DNA of 64,000 bases, taken from contig NZ_CP136423.1 of assembly GCF_034356035.1 (NCBI RefSeq), positions 1,612,001-1,676,000 on the forward strand. Reading direction: 5' to 3'. The translations under genes were made by a program, and so were the position numbers. Shown one piece after another: positions 36,075 through 45,021 of this stretch. Source of the DNA: Blautia hydrogenotrophica DSM 10507. Lineage in GTDB: Bacteria > Bacillota > Clostridia > Lachnospirales > Lachnospiraceae. Within the stretch, counting starts at the first letter, position 1. Every line of letters begins with the position of its first letter. The notes beneath the pieces are model-generated. The model was not told the origin of the DNA and searched no databases. It was given only the letters and a program-made list of their open reading frames with translations.

Positions 36075-38003
36075 ATGTACAAGGTAACGTTTGCATTCGA
36101 AGACGGGAATGTAGTTGAAACATTTGCAAACACAGGAGATAATCTTCTGGAGATTGCCAGAGAGGCCAACGTGGCTATCGACGCGCCATGTTCCGGAAAT
36201 GCTTCCTGTGGAAAATGTCGAGTGCAGCTAAAGAGCGGAGAGCTGGATTCAAAGAAGACCCTTCATATCAGTGAGGAGGAGTATCAGGAGGGATGGCGTC
36301 TTGCCTGTGTGAGTACGGTCTGTGCGGATGTGACTGTGCTGGTTCCCGATATTGCCTCGGCTTATAAGAGCAGAATGAAGGTGGCAGATTTAAGCTCTAA
36401 AGGGGAAATAGCCATTTTTGAGAATGTGAAGAGTGACATTGAACTGGCAGGTATAGAACTGACGAACAGCTTAGATGTGGTGGATGTAAAAATGAGTCCG
36501 CCTAGTCTGGATGATACAATGCCTGACAATGAAAGATTAATGAGAGCTCTGAGAAAATATTTGAATATATCCAGGGTTCGTATACCATATTCTGTTTTGC
36601 GTAAGCTACCGAATGTGCTTAGAGACAATGATTTCGCAGTAAAATGTGTGGTGCGTACGACTCCAGATGACATGTTTGTCTATGATATTTTTGGTAAGGA
36701 TGAGGATGTTTTAATCGGTGGTTTGGCGATTGATATTGGTACCACGACAGTTTCAGCGTTGATTATCAATATGGAAAATGGAGAGATTTTGGCTAAGGCA
36801 TCTGCTGGAAACGGACAAATTCGCTATGGGGCTGATGTTATCAATCGTATCATCGAGCAGCAGAAGCCAGGCGGCACGAATAGACTCCAGAGGGCAGTTA
36901 TCGACGATACAATCAATCCGATGATTCAGGAAATGTGCAAAAAGGCAGGTATATCCAGAAACTCCATTTATCGTATGTGTGTAGCAGCTAATAGTACGAT
37001 GAATCATCTGTTTGCGGGCATTAACGCGGATCCGCTGCGCATGGAACCATACATACCAGCATTTTTCAAGACAAATTCACTGTTTGCTTCAGATGTGGGG
37101 ATTGCGATTAACCCGGATGCACATATAATCGTAGCGCCTAATATCGGAAGTTATGTGGGCGGAGATATCACTGCCGGTACTTTGGTCAGTATGATTTGGA
37201 ATAAACCCGAGTTTTCACTTTTTATAGATTTGGGAACGAATGGAGAGCTTGTATTTGGAAACTCTGACTTTATGATGAGTTGTGCCTGTTCAGCAGGCCC
37301 GGCATTTGAGGGTGGAGATATTAGCTGTGGAATGCGGGCAACAGATGGAGCAATTGAGGCTTGTACTATCGACAAAGAGACCATGGAGCCCACTTACAAG
37401 ATTGTAGGAGAACCAGGAACGAAGCCTATTGGTTTGTGTGGTTCAGGGATTATTGATATCATCAGTGAGCTCTATATGTGTGGCATCATAGACCCGAAAG
37501 GAAAATTTATACGAGAAGGAAAACGCATTCGCCACGATCAGTATGGAATGGGAAGCTATGTGATTGCCTTTGAAGAAGAGGCAGGTTCCGTGAAGGATGT
37601 AGAGATTACGGAAGTAGATATTGACAATTTTATCCGTGCAAAGGGAGCAATTTTCTCAGCAATCCGCACGATGCTTGGTTCCCTGGATTTTGATGTGTCT
37701 ATGATTGATCATGTGTATGTGGCCGGTGGCATTGGTAGCGGAATCAATATGGAGAATGCTGTTAATATTGGTATGTTTCCGGATGTACCGTTGGATAAAT
37801 TCCACTATATTGGAAATTCGTCTCTGAGCGGAGCTTATGTTATGTTGTTGTCCACGAAGGCAGAGAAGAAAACTTATGAATTGGCGTCTAATATGACGTA
37901 CATGGAATTGAGTACAGTGCCGACTTACATGGATGAGTTTGTGGGCTCCTGTTTCATACCGCATACAGACACAGGTTTGTTTCCAAATGTCAAGCAGAGA
38001 TGA
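36075..38003 (+). CDS. acsV: Reductive activator of corrinoid proteins (RACo)
   Basis: Uses ATP to drive one-electron reduction of inactive Co(II) CoFeSP back to Co(I). The N-terminal plant-type [2Fe-2S] ferredoxin domain has C39, C45, C48 and C78. The large C-terminal ASKHA-type ATP-binding domain has the LAIDIGTTTVSALI phosphate loop, FIDLGTNGELV and VYVAGGIGSGI. The 642-residue length is normal. It heads the second transcription unit of the pathway. Confidence 0.93.
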   Translation: MYKVTFAFEDGNVVETFANTGDNLLEIAREANVAIDAPCSGNASCGKCRVQLKSGELDSKKTLHISEEEYQEGWRLACVSTVCADVTVLVPDIASAYKSRMKVADLSSKGEIAIFENVKSDIELAGIELTNSLDVVDVKMSPPSLDDTMPDNERLMRALRKYLNISRVRIPYSVLRKLPNVLRDNDFAVKCVVRTTPDDMFVYDIFGKDEDVLIGGLAIDIGTTTVSALIINMENGEILAKASAGNGQIRYGADVINRIIEQQKPGGTNRLQRAVIDDTINPMIQEMCKKAGISRNSIYRMCVAANSTMNHLFAGINADPLRMEPYIPAFFKTNSLFASDVGIAINPDAHIIVAPNIGSYVGGDITAGTLVSMIWNKPEFSLFIDLGTNGELVFGNSDFMMSCACSAGPAFEGGDISCGMRATDGAIEACTIDKETMEPTYKIVGEPGTKPIGLCGSGIIDIISELYMCGIIDPKGKFIREGKRIRHDQYGMGSYVIAFEEEAGSVKDVEITEVDIDNFIRAKGAIFSAIRTMLGSLDFDVSMIDHVYVAGGIGSGINMENAVNIGMFPDVPLDKFHYIGNSSLSGAYVMLLSTKAEKKTYELASNMTYMELSTVPTYMDEFVGSCFIPHTDTGLFPNVKQR

Positions 38004-38046
38004 GGACAGGAATGGGTACAGACAACGATAAAAGGAGATTATTCAC

Positions 38047-38709
38047 ATGGCTTTTGACTTAAACGATTTGGGATATGAGAAAGACAGCAAGGAGAGGATG
38101 CCCTGGGAACATTACACAGAGGCTTATCAAAAGGCGGACCCTGAGGAGATTAGCCGTCGGTTAAATCTTCCTTATGATGAGACGCGAAAGGTGTTGACTG
38201 TTTATTTTCTGGGCAGTACTTATGAGATCAGTTGGCCGGATTTTCAGGTGTCGCATCTAGACGACTCTGTTGGATATTATCCGCTGGAGGAAATGATCTA
38301 CGCAAAGATTTTGGTGATTCGTTATCTGTTGGAAGCAGTGGATTCTACACCTAGTGGCGCTTATAAGACTTACCGGGAGATGCCGTGGGGAGAAGTTTAT
38401 CTGCGGCAATTCGACGGTAGATGCATCAAACGGCTGGCATTTTCTTATGGGAACCGTTTGGAGCAATTTGAAAAGACCATGGAGCGGATGCAGGCAAGGA
38501 AAACAAAATTTGGAGACTGTTCTTACGAGGTTGAGTTGGTAAAAAACTATTTCGTCCAGTTTATTTTGTGGGAAGGGGATGAAGAGTTCCCTCCATCGTC
38601 TCAGATTCTGTTTTCTGATAACTTTCCCACTTCTTTTTCCGCAGAAGATATGGCTGTCGTGGGAGATGTGACCATTGGGACAATGAAGGAGATAGGAAAA
38701 ATTCTCTAG
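38047..38709 (+). CDS. DUF3786 protein of the acetogen corrinoid locus
   Basis: A 220-residue cytoplasmic protein of the DUF3786 family, with no signal peptide or membrane segment. Conserved features include the PWEHYTEAY start and the VYFLGSTYEISWPDFQV core. Homologues occur in acs gene clusters of acetogens and beside other corrinoid enzymes, but no activity is known. Its place between acsV and fhs suggests a role in corrinoid handling or CoFeSP maturation; that is inference. Confidence 0.82.
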   Translation: MAFDLNDLGYEKDSKERMPWEHYTEAYQKADPEEISRRLNLPYDETRKVLTVYFLGSTYEISWPDFQVSHLDDSVGYYPLEEMIYAKILVIRYLLEAVDSTPSGAYKTYREMPWGEVYLRQFDGRCIKRLAFSYGNRLEQFEKTMERMQARKTKFGDCSYEVELVKNYFVQFILWEGDEEFPPSSQILFSDNFPTSFSAEDMAVVGDVTIGTMKEIGKIL

Positions 38710-38718
38710 CAGACAGTG

Positions 38719-38797
38719 GAAAACCGAAGTTTTCTGTTGTGGTGAGTAAGCGTAAATGCAGGCAAAGCCCTGCTTTTACATAGAAGTGCTGTTACGC
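38719..38797 (+). other. Structured leader upstream of fhs
   Basis: GAAAAC-CGAA-GTTTTC (38719-38734) is a short tetraloop hairpin. GCGTAA (38750-38755) pairs with TTACGC (38792-38797), enclosing GCAGG (38758-38762) and CCTGC (38769-38773). It does not match the THF or other riboswitches I know. Confidence 0.45.
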
Positions 38798-38822
38798 GCA
38801 AGTTAAAGGAGGTAAACTAATT

Positions 38823-40508
38823 ATGGGATTCAAAAGTGACATCGAAATCGCACAGGAGTGCACAATGGAACCGATCACCAAGATTGCTGAGAAGGCTGGG
38901 ATCGATGACAAATATCTGGAGCAGTACGGAAAGTACAAAGCAAAAATCGACTATAATCTGTTAAAAGAGACCGAAGGCAAAGACGGCAAACTCGTTCTGG
39001 TAACCGCTATCAATCCGACTCCAGCCGGAGAAGGAAAGACCACCACGACTGTAGGTCTGGCTGACGGACTTCAGAAATTAGGAAAGAACGTTATGGTTGC
39101 TCTGCGTGAGCCGTCCTTAGGACCGGTCTTCGGCGTAAAAGGCGGCGCTGCCGGCGGCGGATACGCTCAGGTTGTTCCAATGGAGGACATCAACCTGCAT
39201 TTTACCGGTGACTTCCATGCCATCGGAGCTGCAAATAACCTGCTGGCTGCTATGATCGACAACCATATCTATCAGGGCAACGCTTTAAATATTGACCCGA
39301 GAAAGATCACCTGGAAAAGATGTGTGGACATGAACGACCGTCAGCTTCGTTTCGTGGTAGACGGCCTGGGCGGAAAGACCAACGGAATGCCACGTGAGGA
39401 CGGCTATGACATCACCGTTGCCTCCGAGATCATGGCAGTTCTGTGTCTGGCAAGCGATATCAACGACCTGAAAAATAGACTGGCAAGAATCGTTGTAGGA
39501 TATACTTACGGAAAAGCTTCCGAGCAGAAACCGGTAACCGCAGGCGACTTAAACGCACAGGGAGCAATGTGCGCGCTGTTAAAAGATGCCCTGAAGCCAA
39601 ACTTGGTACAGACCCTGGAGCATGTACCGGCAATCGTACACGGCGGACCATTCGCAAACATCGCACACGGCTGTAACTCTGTCATCGCAACAAAAATGGC
39701 ACTGAGACTGGGCGATTACGCGATCACTGAGGCAGGATTCGGCGCAGACTTAGGTGCTGAGAAGTTCCTGGACATCAAGTGCCGTATGGCAGGACTGAAG
39801 CCAAGTGCAGTGGTAATCGTGGCAACTGTACGTGCACTGAAATACAACGGAGGAGTACCGAAGGCAGATCTGAACAACGAGAACCTGGAAGCACTGGAGA
39901 AAGGACTTCCAAACCTGCTGAAACACGTAAGCAACATTAAAAATGTATACAAACTGCCGTGTGTGGTAGCGATCAACGCATTCCCAACCGATACCAAGGC
40001 AGAGTTAGACCTGGTAGAGAGCAAGTGCCGTGAGCTGGGCGTAAACGTAGCGCTGTCTGAGGTATGGGCAAAAGGCGGCGAAGGCGGCGTGAAACTGGCA
40101 GAGGAAGTCATCAGACTGGTAGAAGAGCCGAACGACTTCACCTACTCCTATGAGCTGGAAGGAAGCATTGAGGACAAACTGAACCAGATCGTACAGAAGA
40201 TCTACGGAGGAAAGAGAGTTGTGCTGACTGCAAACGCTCAGAAGCAGGCAAAAGAACTGGAAGCGCTGGGCTATGGAAACTGCCCGATTTGTGTGGCAAA
40301 AACACAGTACAGCCTGACAGACGATCAGACGAAACTGGGAGCGCCGACCGACTTTGAGGTGACGGTACGTAACCTGAAGATCTCTGCTGGAGCAGGATTC
40401 ATCGTAGCCCTGACCGGAGAGATCATGACAATGCCTGGTCTGCCAAAGGTACCGGCTGCTGAGAGAATCGACGTGGACGAGACTGGAAAGATTAGCGGAT
40501 TGTTCTAA
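38823..40508 (+). CDS. fhs: Formate-tetrahydrofolate ligase
   Basis: Activates formate to 10-formyl-THF with ATP, the entry to the methyl branch. The 561 residues include the P-loop [19 protein letters not shown] (residues about 63-81), [18 protein letters not shown] and [10 protein letters not shown]. The ribosome binding site is a perfect AAAGGAGGT. Codon use is unusually strict and GC-rich compared with fchA and folD (heavy AAC, CTG, ATC, ACC), as expected for very high expression. Confidence 0.97.
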   Translation: MGFKSDIEIAQECTMEPITKIAEKAGIDDKYLEQYGKYKAKIDYNLLKETEGKDGKLVLVTAINPTPAGEGKTTTTVGLADGLQKLGKNVMVALREPSLGPVFGVKGGAAGGGYAQVVPMEDINLHFTGDFHAIGAANNLLAAMIDNHIYQGNALNIDPRKITWKRCVDMNDRQLRFVVDGLGGKTNGMPREDGYDITVASEIMAVLCLASDINDLKNRLARIVVGYTYGKASEQKPVTAGDLNAQGAMCALLKDALKPNLVQTLEHVPAIVHGGPFANIAHGCNSVIATKMALRLGDYAITEAGFGADLGAEKFLDIKCRMAGLKPSAVVIVATVRALKYNGGVPKADLNNENLEALEKGLPNLLKHVSNIKNVYKLPCVVAINAFPTDTKAELDLVESKCRELGVNVALSEVWAKGGEGGVKLAEEVIRLVEEPNDFTYSYELEGSIEDKLNQIVQKIYGGKRVVLTANAQKQAKELEALGYGNCPICVAKTQYSLTDDQTKLGAPTDFEVTVRNLKISAGAGFIVALTGEIMTMPGLPKVPAAERIDVDETGKISGLF

Positions 40509-40516
40509 ATATGTTG

Positions 40517-40547
40517 GGATGTTGCGGGCTTGAACCGCAGCATCCCC
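40517..40547 (+). other. Hairpin between fhs and fchA
   Basis: GGGATGTTGCGG pairs with CCGCAGCATCCC (one G-T pair). Only CTTATT follows, so it is a weak terminator or an mRNA processing/stability element rather than a full stop. Confidence 0.6.
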
Positions 40548-40580
40548 TTATTCAATATGAAACAAAAGGAGACGAAGACA

Positions 40581-41210
40581 ATGGGATTTTCAACAAGTAC
40601 CTGTACAGAGTTTGTGGAAGTGCTGGCTTCTAAAGCGCCGGTACCAGGCGGCGGCGGAGCGTCTGCTTTGGTCGCAGCAGTGGGAACTGCTCTTGGAAAC
40701 ATGGTGGGAAGCCTGACTGTGGGCAAGAAAAAATATGCGGATGTAGAGGATGAGATGTGGGAGCTGAAAGCAAAATGCGATCAGCTTCAGAAAGATTTCT
40801 TACGTCTGATCGAGAGAGATGCGGAAGTATTTGAACCCCTTTCTAAAGCTTATGGCATGCCAAAGAATACAGAAGAGGAGAAGGCAGAGAAGGCAAGAGT
40901 AATGGAGATTGTCCTGAAGGAAGCATGCTCTGTGCCGATGGAAATTATGGAAAAATGCTGCGAGGCGATTGAATTGATTGTAGAATTTGGTGCAAAAGGC
41001 TCCACTTTGGCGATCAGTGATGCTGGTGTGGGTGCAGCTTTTTGTAAAGCGGCCTTAAAAGGTGCTAGCCTGAATGTATATATTAATACAAAATCTATGG
41101 CAGACAGGGCATATGCAGAAGAGCTAAACAAAAAAGCAGATGCAATGCTTGAAAAATATACAAAGATTGCGGATGAGACTTTTGACAGTGTTCTGTCCAG
41201 ATTAAAATAA
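40581..41210 (+). CDS. fchA: Methenyltetrahydrofolate cyclohydrolase (FTCD cyclodeaminase family)
   Basis: Converts formyl-THF to methenyl-THF in the methyl branch. The 209-residue all-helical protein belongs to the formiminotransferase-cyclodeaminase family, with the glycine-rich SKAPVPGGGGASALVAAVG motif. An upstream in-frame ATG at 40530 falls in the hairpin tail and lacks a ribosome binding site; ATG 40581 has AAAGGAGA. It lies between fhs and folD, supporting the cyclohydrolase role over histidine degradation. Confidence 0.92.
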   Translation: MGFSTSTCTEFVEVLASKAPVPGGGGASALVAAVGTALGNMVGSLTVGKKKYADVEDEMWELKAKCDQLQKDFLRLIERDAEVFEPLSKAYGMPKNTEEEKAEKARVMEIVLKEACSVPMEIMEKCCEAIELIVEFGAKGSTLAISDAGVGAAFCKAALKGASLNVYINTKSMADRAYAEELNKKADAMLEKYTKIADETFDSVLSRLK

Positions 41211-41228
41211 GCGGAGGGATTACATATC

Positions 41229-42083
41229 ATGGCAAAACAGTTATTAGGAAAAGAAGTAACCGCAGCTCTCAATGAGAGAATCAAAGCGGACGTTGCAAAG
41301 TTACAGGGAAAAGGGATTAACCCGACTCTGTGTATTATTCGTGTAGGTGAGAATGGCAGTGATATCTCCTACGAAAAAGGAGCTACCAAGCGTTGTGAGA
41401 CTCTAGGGGTTGCTTGTGAGAAGATTTTACTTCCAGCGGACGTATCACAGGATGAACTGTTGGCTACGATTGATAAAGTAAATAAGGACGACCATATTCA
41501 CGGCGTATTGCTGTTCCGTCCACTGCCGAAACACTTAAATCAGTCTGTGATCGAGAATGCCCTGGATCCTGCAAAAGATGTTGACTGTATGACAGATGGC
41601 TCTATGTCTGGCGTGTTCACTGGAAAGAAAGTAGGTTTTCCGCCTTGCACACCTCAGGCTTGTATGGAAATTCTGGATCACTATGGAATTGACTGCACCG
41701 GAAAGAAAGCAGTAGTAATTGGAAGAAGTCTTGTAGTTGGAAAACCTGCGGCAATGATGCTGGTTAAGAAAAATGCAACGGTGACTATCTGTCATACGAA
41801 AACGGTGGATATGCCTGCAGTTGCAAAAGAAGCGGATATTCTGATTGTGGCAGCCGGACGTGCAGGAGTTGTGGGTGCGGATTATGCGCGTGCAGGTCAG
41901 ACTGTTATTGATGTCGGCATTAACGTAAATGCGGAAGGTAAACTCTGCGGAGATGTTGATTTCCCAGCAGTAGAGCCGGTCGTAGATGCGATTACTCCAG
42001 TGCCAGGTGGAGTAGGAAGTGTTACGACTTCTGTATTGGTAGGCCATGTTGTGGAAGCTGCCATGAGAAAAGCCGGAGAATAA
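41229..42083 (+). CDS. folD: Bifunctional methylene-THF dehydrogenase / methenyl-THF cyclohydrolase
   Basis: Interconverts methylene-, methenyl- and formyl-THF with NAD(P)H. The 284 residues contain the catalytic SYEKGA.. region with its Lys, PLPKHLN, DVDCMTDGS and GRSLVVGKPAAMML, and end with PVPGGVGSVTTSVL. Cyclohydrolase activity overlaps with FchA, a redundancy seen in other acetogens. It is the last gene of the unit. Confidence 0.95.
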   Translation: MAKQLLGKEVTAALNERIKADVAKLQGKGINPTLCIIRVGENGSDISYEKGATKRCETLGVACEKILLPADVSQDELLATIDKVNKDDHIHGVLLFRPLPKHLNQSVIENALDPAKDVDCMTDGSMSGVFTGKKVGFPPCTPQACMEILDHYGIDCTGKKAVVIGRSLVVGKPAAMMLVKKNATVTICHTKTVDMPAVAKEADILIVAAGRAGVVGADYARAGQTVIDVGINVNAEGKLCGDVDFPAVEPVVDAITPVPGGVGSVTTSVLVGHVVEAAMRKAGE

Positions 42084-42156
42084 TTTCTTTTTGTATTTTA
42101 TTGAGAGAGCGGGCATATACTAAGAACAGTCCGCTGACTGTGTTGGAAAAAGAATC

Positions 42157-42200
42157 AGAGGCTACATACCAGACTAAAAGTTGGTGTGCAGCCTCTTTTT
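42157..42200 (+). terminator. Terminator after folD
   Basis: AGAGGCTACATACC pairs with GGTGTGCAGCCTCT (G-T and A-C exceptions) and is followed by TTTTT. Confidence 0.85.
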
Positions 42201-42210
42201 GCGTGAAAAG

Positions 42211-42323
42211 CCCGGCAAGTGGTGCTGCGTGCCGGGGGCACGCGTCTAGCACGGACCGTAGCAGAGCGGAGACTCTTGTTGTGTTCGCACAAGCAGACGG
42301 CTGCCGGACTTGCCTACTTTGTT
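42211..42323 (+). repeat. GC-rich multi-hairpin intergenic segment, possible second element family
   Basis: GGCAAGT near the 5' end can pair with ACTTGCC near the 3' end. Inside are GTGCT/AGCAC enclosing CGTGCC-GGG-GGCACG, and CTTGT/ACAAG. The 3' end TTGCCTACTTTG resembles the end of the dispersed element. It follows a terminator, as the other elements do. Only one copy is in the window. Confidence 0.5.
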
Positions 42324-42333
42324 TTTTCAGCAC

Positions 42334-42362
42334 TTGGATTTCTTTGATAGAGATGGTATACT
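42334..42362 (+). promoter_or_regulatory. SigA-type promoter for the glucosaminidase gene
   Basis: TTGGAT (42334-42339), 17-base spacer, TATACT (42357-42362). Confidence 0.75.
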
Positions 42363-42412
42363 AGAAATGGAAACTTTACAGAGACAATCAATGAATAAAG
42401 GACGGAATAGTT

Positions 42413-43525
42413 ATGCATAAAAGTAAATTTTGGAAAATCATGTTGTTGGTGGGTGTGCTCTGTATGGCGACTCCCACGTGGGCAGGTGTGAAGTCAGTGC
42501 AGCAGACGGCTGAGATTTCTGAGGAAAGCGATCTGGAAAAAGACTATGAAGCCTTTGAGGAGACGAAGGACCAGATTCTAATCAGTGCTGCTTTGGACGA
42601 GAAGGATGAAGACATTTGTCATATCAGTGCAGCTGTGCCTAATATACCTGGGGATGTAGAGAAGGTGACTTTTCACCTGATTCAGAGAGACCAAATAGAT
42701 GACAAGGGAAAATGGTATAAGGGAAAGAAAAAGTCACAGGAAATTTTTCAGATTTCTCTCGATGAAACAGAGCTGAAGACAGATGTGGCATATGAAGTGA
42801 AAGCCTATGCGAAAAAAGAAGACAAATCCAGCATCTATCTGGGGAAGACTGCGTTTCTGATTAGTGAGGAAGAAGTAGCACTAAAGAGGGAAGATGAAAA
42901 AGAGAATGAGAAAGAAGAAAAGTCTGAAGCAAGCGTCTCGGCCAATGGTCAAAGCGCATTCGTAGATGATGCCACGAATAATGAGCTGGGCTACTATACG
43001 ATTATGGGAAATTCTACGGCAACGGTGGAACAGATGGTGAAAGAATATAATTCTCAGTCTGTCGAATATCCTTCAGAGGCACTAGGAAACGGCGGTGCGT
43101 CTACCATAGAGGAATTCTGTGAGATTTTGTACGAAGAGTGTGAAAAAGAAGGGGTGCGGGCAGAGGTAGCCTTTGCTCAGTCTATGTTGGAGACTGGCTG
43201 GTTGCAGTTTCGAGGAGATTCACAGGTAGAACAGTTTAATTTCGCCGGCTTGGGCACTACGGGAGGTGGAGTGAAGGGAATCTATTTTCCGGATGTTCAG
43301 ACAGGACTGCGGGCACAGGTACAGCATTTAAAAGCATATGCGTCCAGCGATAAATTAAACGAAGAATGTGTAGACGAAAGATTTGACCTGGTGACCCGAG
43401 AGACGGCACCCTATGTGGAGTGGTTGGGAATACAGGAGAATCCCTATGGTGGAGGATGGGCAGCGGGAGCCGACTATGGCGCTAAGCTGCTGAGAATAAT
43501 TTCTGATTTGAAAGCAATTAAATAA
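42413..43525 (+). CDS. Secreted glucosaminidase-domain cell-wall hydrolase
   Basis: A 370-residue exported protein. The signal peptide covers about residues 1-26 (basic MHKSKFWK, hydrophobic core, TWA-G cleavage region). An acidic linker with a Lys/Glu-rich stretch lies near 155-175. The C-terminal endo-beta-N-acetylglucosaminidase domain (about 215-368) has FAQSMLETGWLQF with the catalytic Glu and the FNFAGLGTTGGG segment. It probably trims peptidoglycan in growth or separation. It is followed by a PHP gene. Confidence 0.87.
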   Translation: MHKSKFWKIMLLVGVLCMATPTWAGVKSVQQTAEISEESDLEKDYEAFEETKDQILISAALDEKDEDICHISAAVPNIPGDVEKVTFHLIQRDQIDDKGKWYKGKKKSQEIFQISLDETELKTDVAYEVKAYAKKEDKSSIYLGKTAFLISEEEVALKREDEKENEKEEKSEASVSANGQSAFVDDATNNELGYYTIMGNSTATVEQMVKEYNSQSVEYPSEALGNGGASTIEEFCEILYEECEKEGVRAEVAFAQSMLETGWLQFRGDSQVEQFNFAGLGTTGGGVKGIYFPDVQTGLRAQVQHLKAYASSDKLNEECVDERFDLVTRETAPYVEWLGIQENPYGGGWAAGADYGAKLLRIISDLKAIK

Positions 43526-43543
43526 GAAGAAAGCTGGGGTAAT

Positions 43544-44389
43544 ATGAGATTTGACATGCACTGTCATACGAAAAATGGATCTCTAGACAGCAAGATAGAC
43601 ATTGAGGAGTATGTGAGAATACTAAAGCAGAAGGGATTTCAAGGAATGTTGGTTACAGATCACAATTCCTACAATGGATATCGAGCTTGGGTGAAATTGA
43701 GACGACAAAGAAAAGTTAGGTCGGATTTTGTAGTGCTCAAGGGCATTGAATATGATACTTTGGATGCAGGACATATCATTGTCATTATGCCGAAGAGAAT
43801 TCATCTTCGAATTCTTGAGGTGAGGGGACTACCAGTGCATATGTTGATACGGATTGTACATCAGTATGGCGGGATTTTAGGACCTGCGCACCCCTACGGC
43901 GCGAAATTTTTGAGTGCGATGTGTTCAAAGAAAATGGAAAGAGATAAGAGTCTGGCGGAAGAGTTTGATTTTATCGAAGCGTTTAATACTTGTGAGCTGC
44001 CAGAGTCCAATGCCAAGGCCAGGGCTATGACAGTGAAGTATAAAAAGCCCGGACTAGGCGGTTCAGATGCCCATAGAGACGCTTATGTGGGGACAGCCTA
44101 CACGGATATTGCCTACCCCGTGCGAAATAACGACGATTTGATTTATGCTATAAAGAACGGCTATGTTGTTGGATGCGGGGGACAGGAGAGGGAGCCGAAG
44201 GAGAAAAATGTTATTCTCAGAGTGGTTCCGCTAGGAGGGGTATGGAAGGTGTATAACCGCGGGCTGGCTTTGTTGAAGTCTCATACCCGCCGGATGAATC
44301 TGGAAAAGATTTTCTGGCTGAATATGCTGAGTACGCAGAAGGAGAAAGAAAAGAAAGAGAAGATTCAGAAAAAAATAGAAGATTCATAG
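43544..44389 (+). CDS. PHP-domain metal-dependent phosphoesterase
   Basis: A 281-residue protein. Metal-binding PHP motifs are in order: MHCHT, TDHNSYNG, GIEYDT, LGPAHPYG and GGSDAHRD. The family includes nucleoside-phosphate and cyclic phosphodiester hydrolases; the substrate is unknown. It is 18 bases after the glucosaminidase gene, so likely cotranscribed. The lysine-rich C-terminal tail is low complexity. Confidence 0.85.
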   Translation: MRFDMHCHTKNGSLDSKIDIEEYVRILKQKGFQGMLVTDHNSYNGYRAWVKLRRQRKVRSDFVVLKGIEYDTLDAGHIIVIMPKRIHLRILEVRGLPVHMLIRIVHQYGGILGPAHPYGAKFLSAMCSKKMERDKSLAEEFDFIEAFNTCELPESNAKARAMTVKYKKPGLGGSDAHRDAYVGTAYTDIAYPVRNNDDLIYAIKNGYVVGCGGQEREPKEKNVILRVVPLGGVWKVYNRGLALLKSHTRRMNLEKIFWLNMLSTQKEKEKKEKIQKKIEDS

Positions 44390-44500
44390 TTTGTTAGAGA
44401 AATGCGACATGATTGAAAAGCCTGCTGCTGCGTTAGGAGTTGGAGCTCTGAAAAGGAAGTTTTCAGGGGTTTGGACTCTTAATGCGGTGGCAGTTTTTTT

Positions 44501-44593
44501 ATTTAACAGGAAAAACCTTGTCACAATAGAGTGTGAAAGTTCTTCTTATACAAACACTCCGTTCAATATGCGTATGCTGTAACAAGGTTTTTA
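44501..44593 (+). repeat. Dispersed structured intergenic element, copy 5 (degenerate or truncated)
   Basis: It keeps the AGGAAAAACCTTGTCAC start, the inner hairpin TCACA-ATAGAG-TGTGA (44521-44536) and ACACTCCGTTC, then diverges. AAAAACCTTGT (44511-44521) is also complementary to ACAAGGTTTTT (44583-44593), so the copy now folds as one large hairpin. It follows the PHP gene. Confidence 0.65.
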
Positions 44594-45021
44594 TTGAAGA
44601 AATTTGGAAAAAATTAGTAATAGATAAAATTCCTCTTGGTTTTAAAAATTAAGTGAAAATAGAGAATAAATAATTAATGTTAAAAATTTATCCATATTTC
44701 ATTATTTAGAAAACTATACGCGTGACTATAAAGTAAAACTTAATAATAGAAAAAAGTTGATAAATAGACATTTTTATTTAAAATGACTTTTAATTGACGA
44801 ATGGAAGTAGAAAATAAAAGATCATACGTTTTATGTTATAAGGAATTGACAAAAATATTCTGAAATTTTTGTATACTATTGATAGTTAATAAAAATAAGA
44901 GGAAAATATAAACAAAATTGAAAAGCTAACTAGAATTATTTGAAAGTATATGTTAAAATGCAATAGACTCGATAATTTAATAACAATATTGTTAACAACA
45001 TAACAAGGAGGAGGTTAGGCG
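44594..45021 (+). other. AT-rich region upstream of hydrogenase operon 1
   Basis: About 430 bases without a gene, very AT-rich, with many TTAAT/ATTAA words. It holds a possible promoter TTGACA (44846-44851) ... TATACT (44872-44877) whose 20-base spacer is too long for a strong site, and the operator-like palindromes near the hydC1 start. Confidence 0.55.
44981..45006 (+). promoter_or_regulatory. Rex-like operator overlapping the hydC1 ribosome binding region
   Basis: TTGTTAACAACATAACAA (44989-45006) matches the clostridial Rex consensus TTGTTAANNNNTTAACAA with one mismatch. A perfect palindrome TAACAATATTGTTA (44981-44994) overlaps it. Rex represses NADH-linked genes when NADH/NAD+ is low. 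No rex gene is in the window. Confidence 0.6.

Noticed and set aside
38719..38797. THF or cobalamin riboswitch before fhs
   Set aside because: The conserved core sequences of both classes are absent; only generic hairpins are seen.
44391..44582. Small open frame of 63 codons after the PHP gene
   Set aside because: It runs through element copy 5 and an AT-rich tail, has no ribosome binding site, and its residues show no protein-like pattern.
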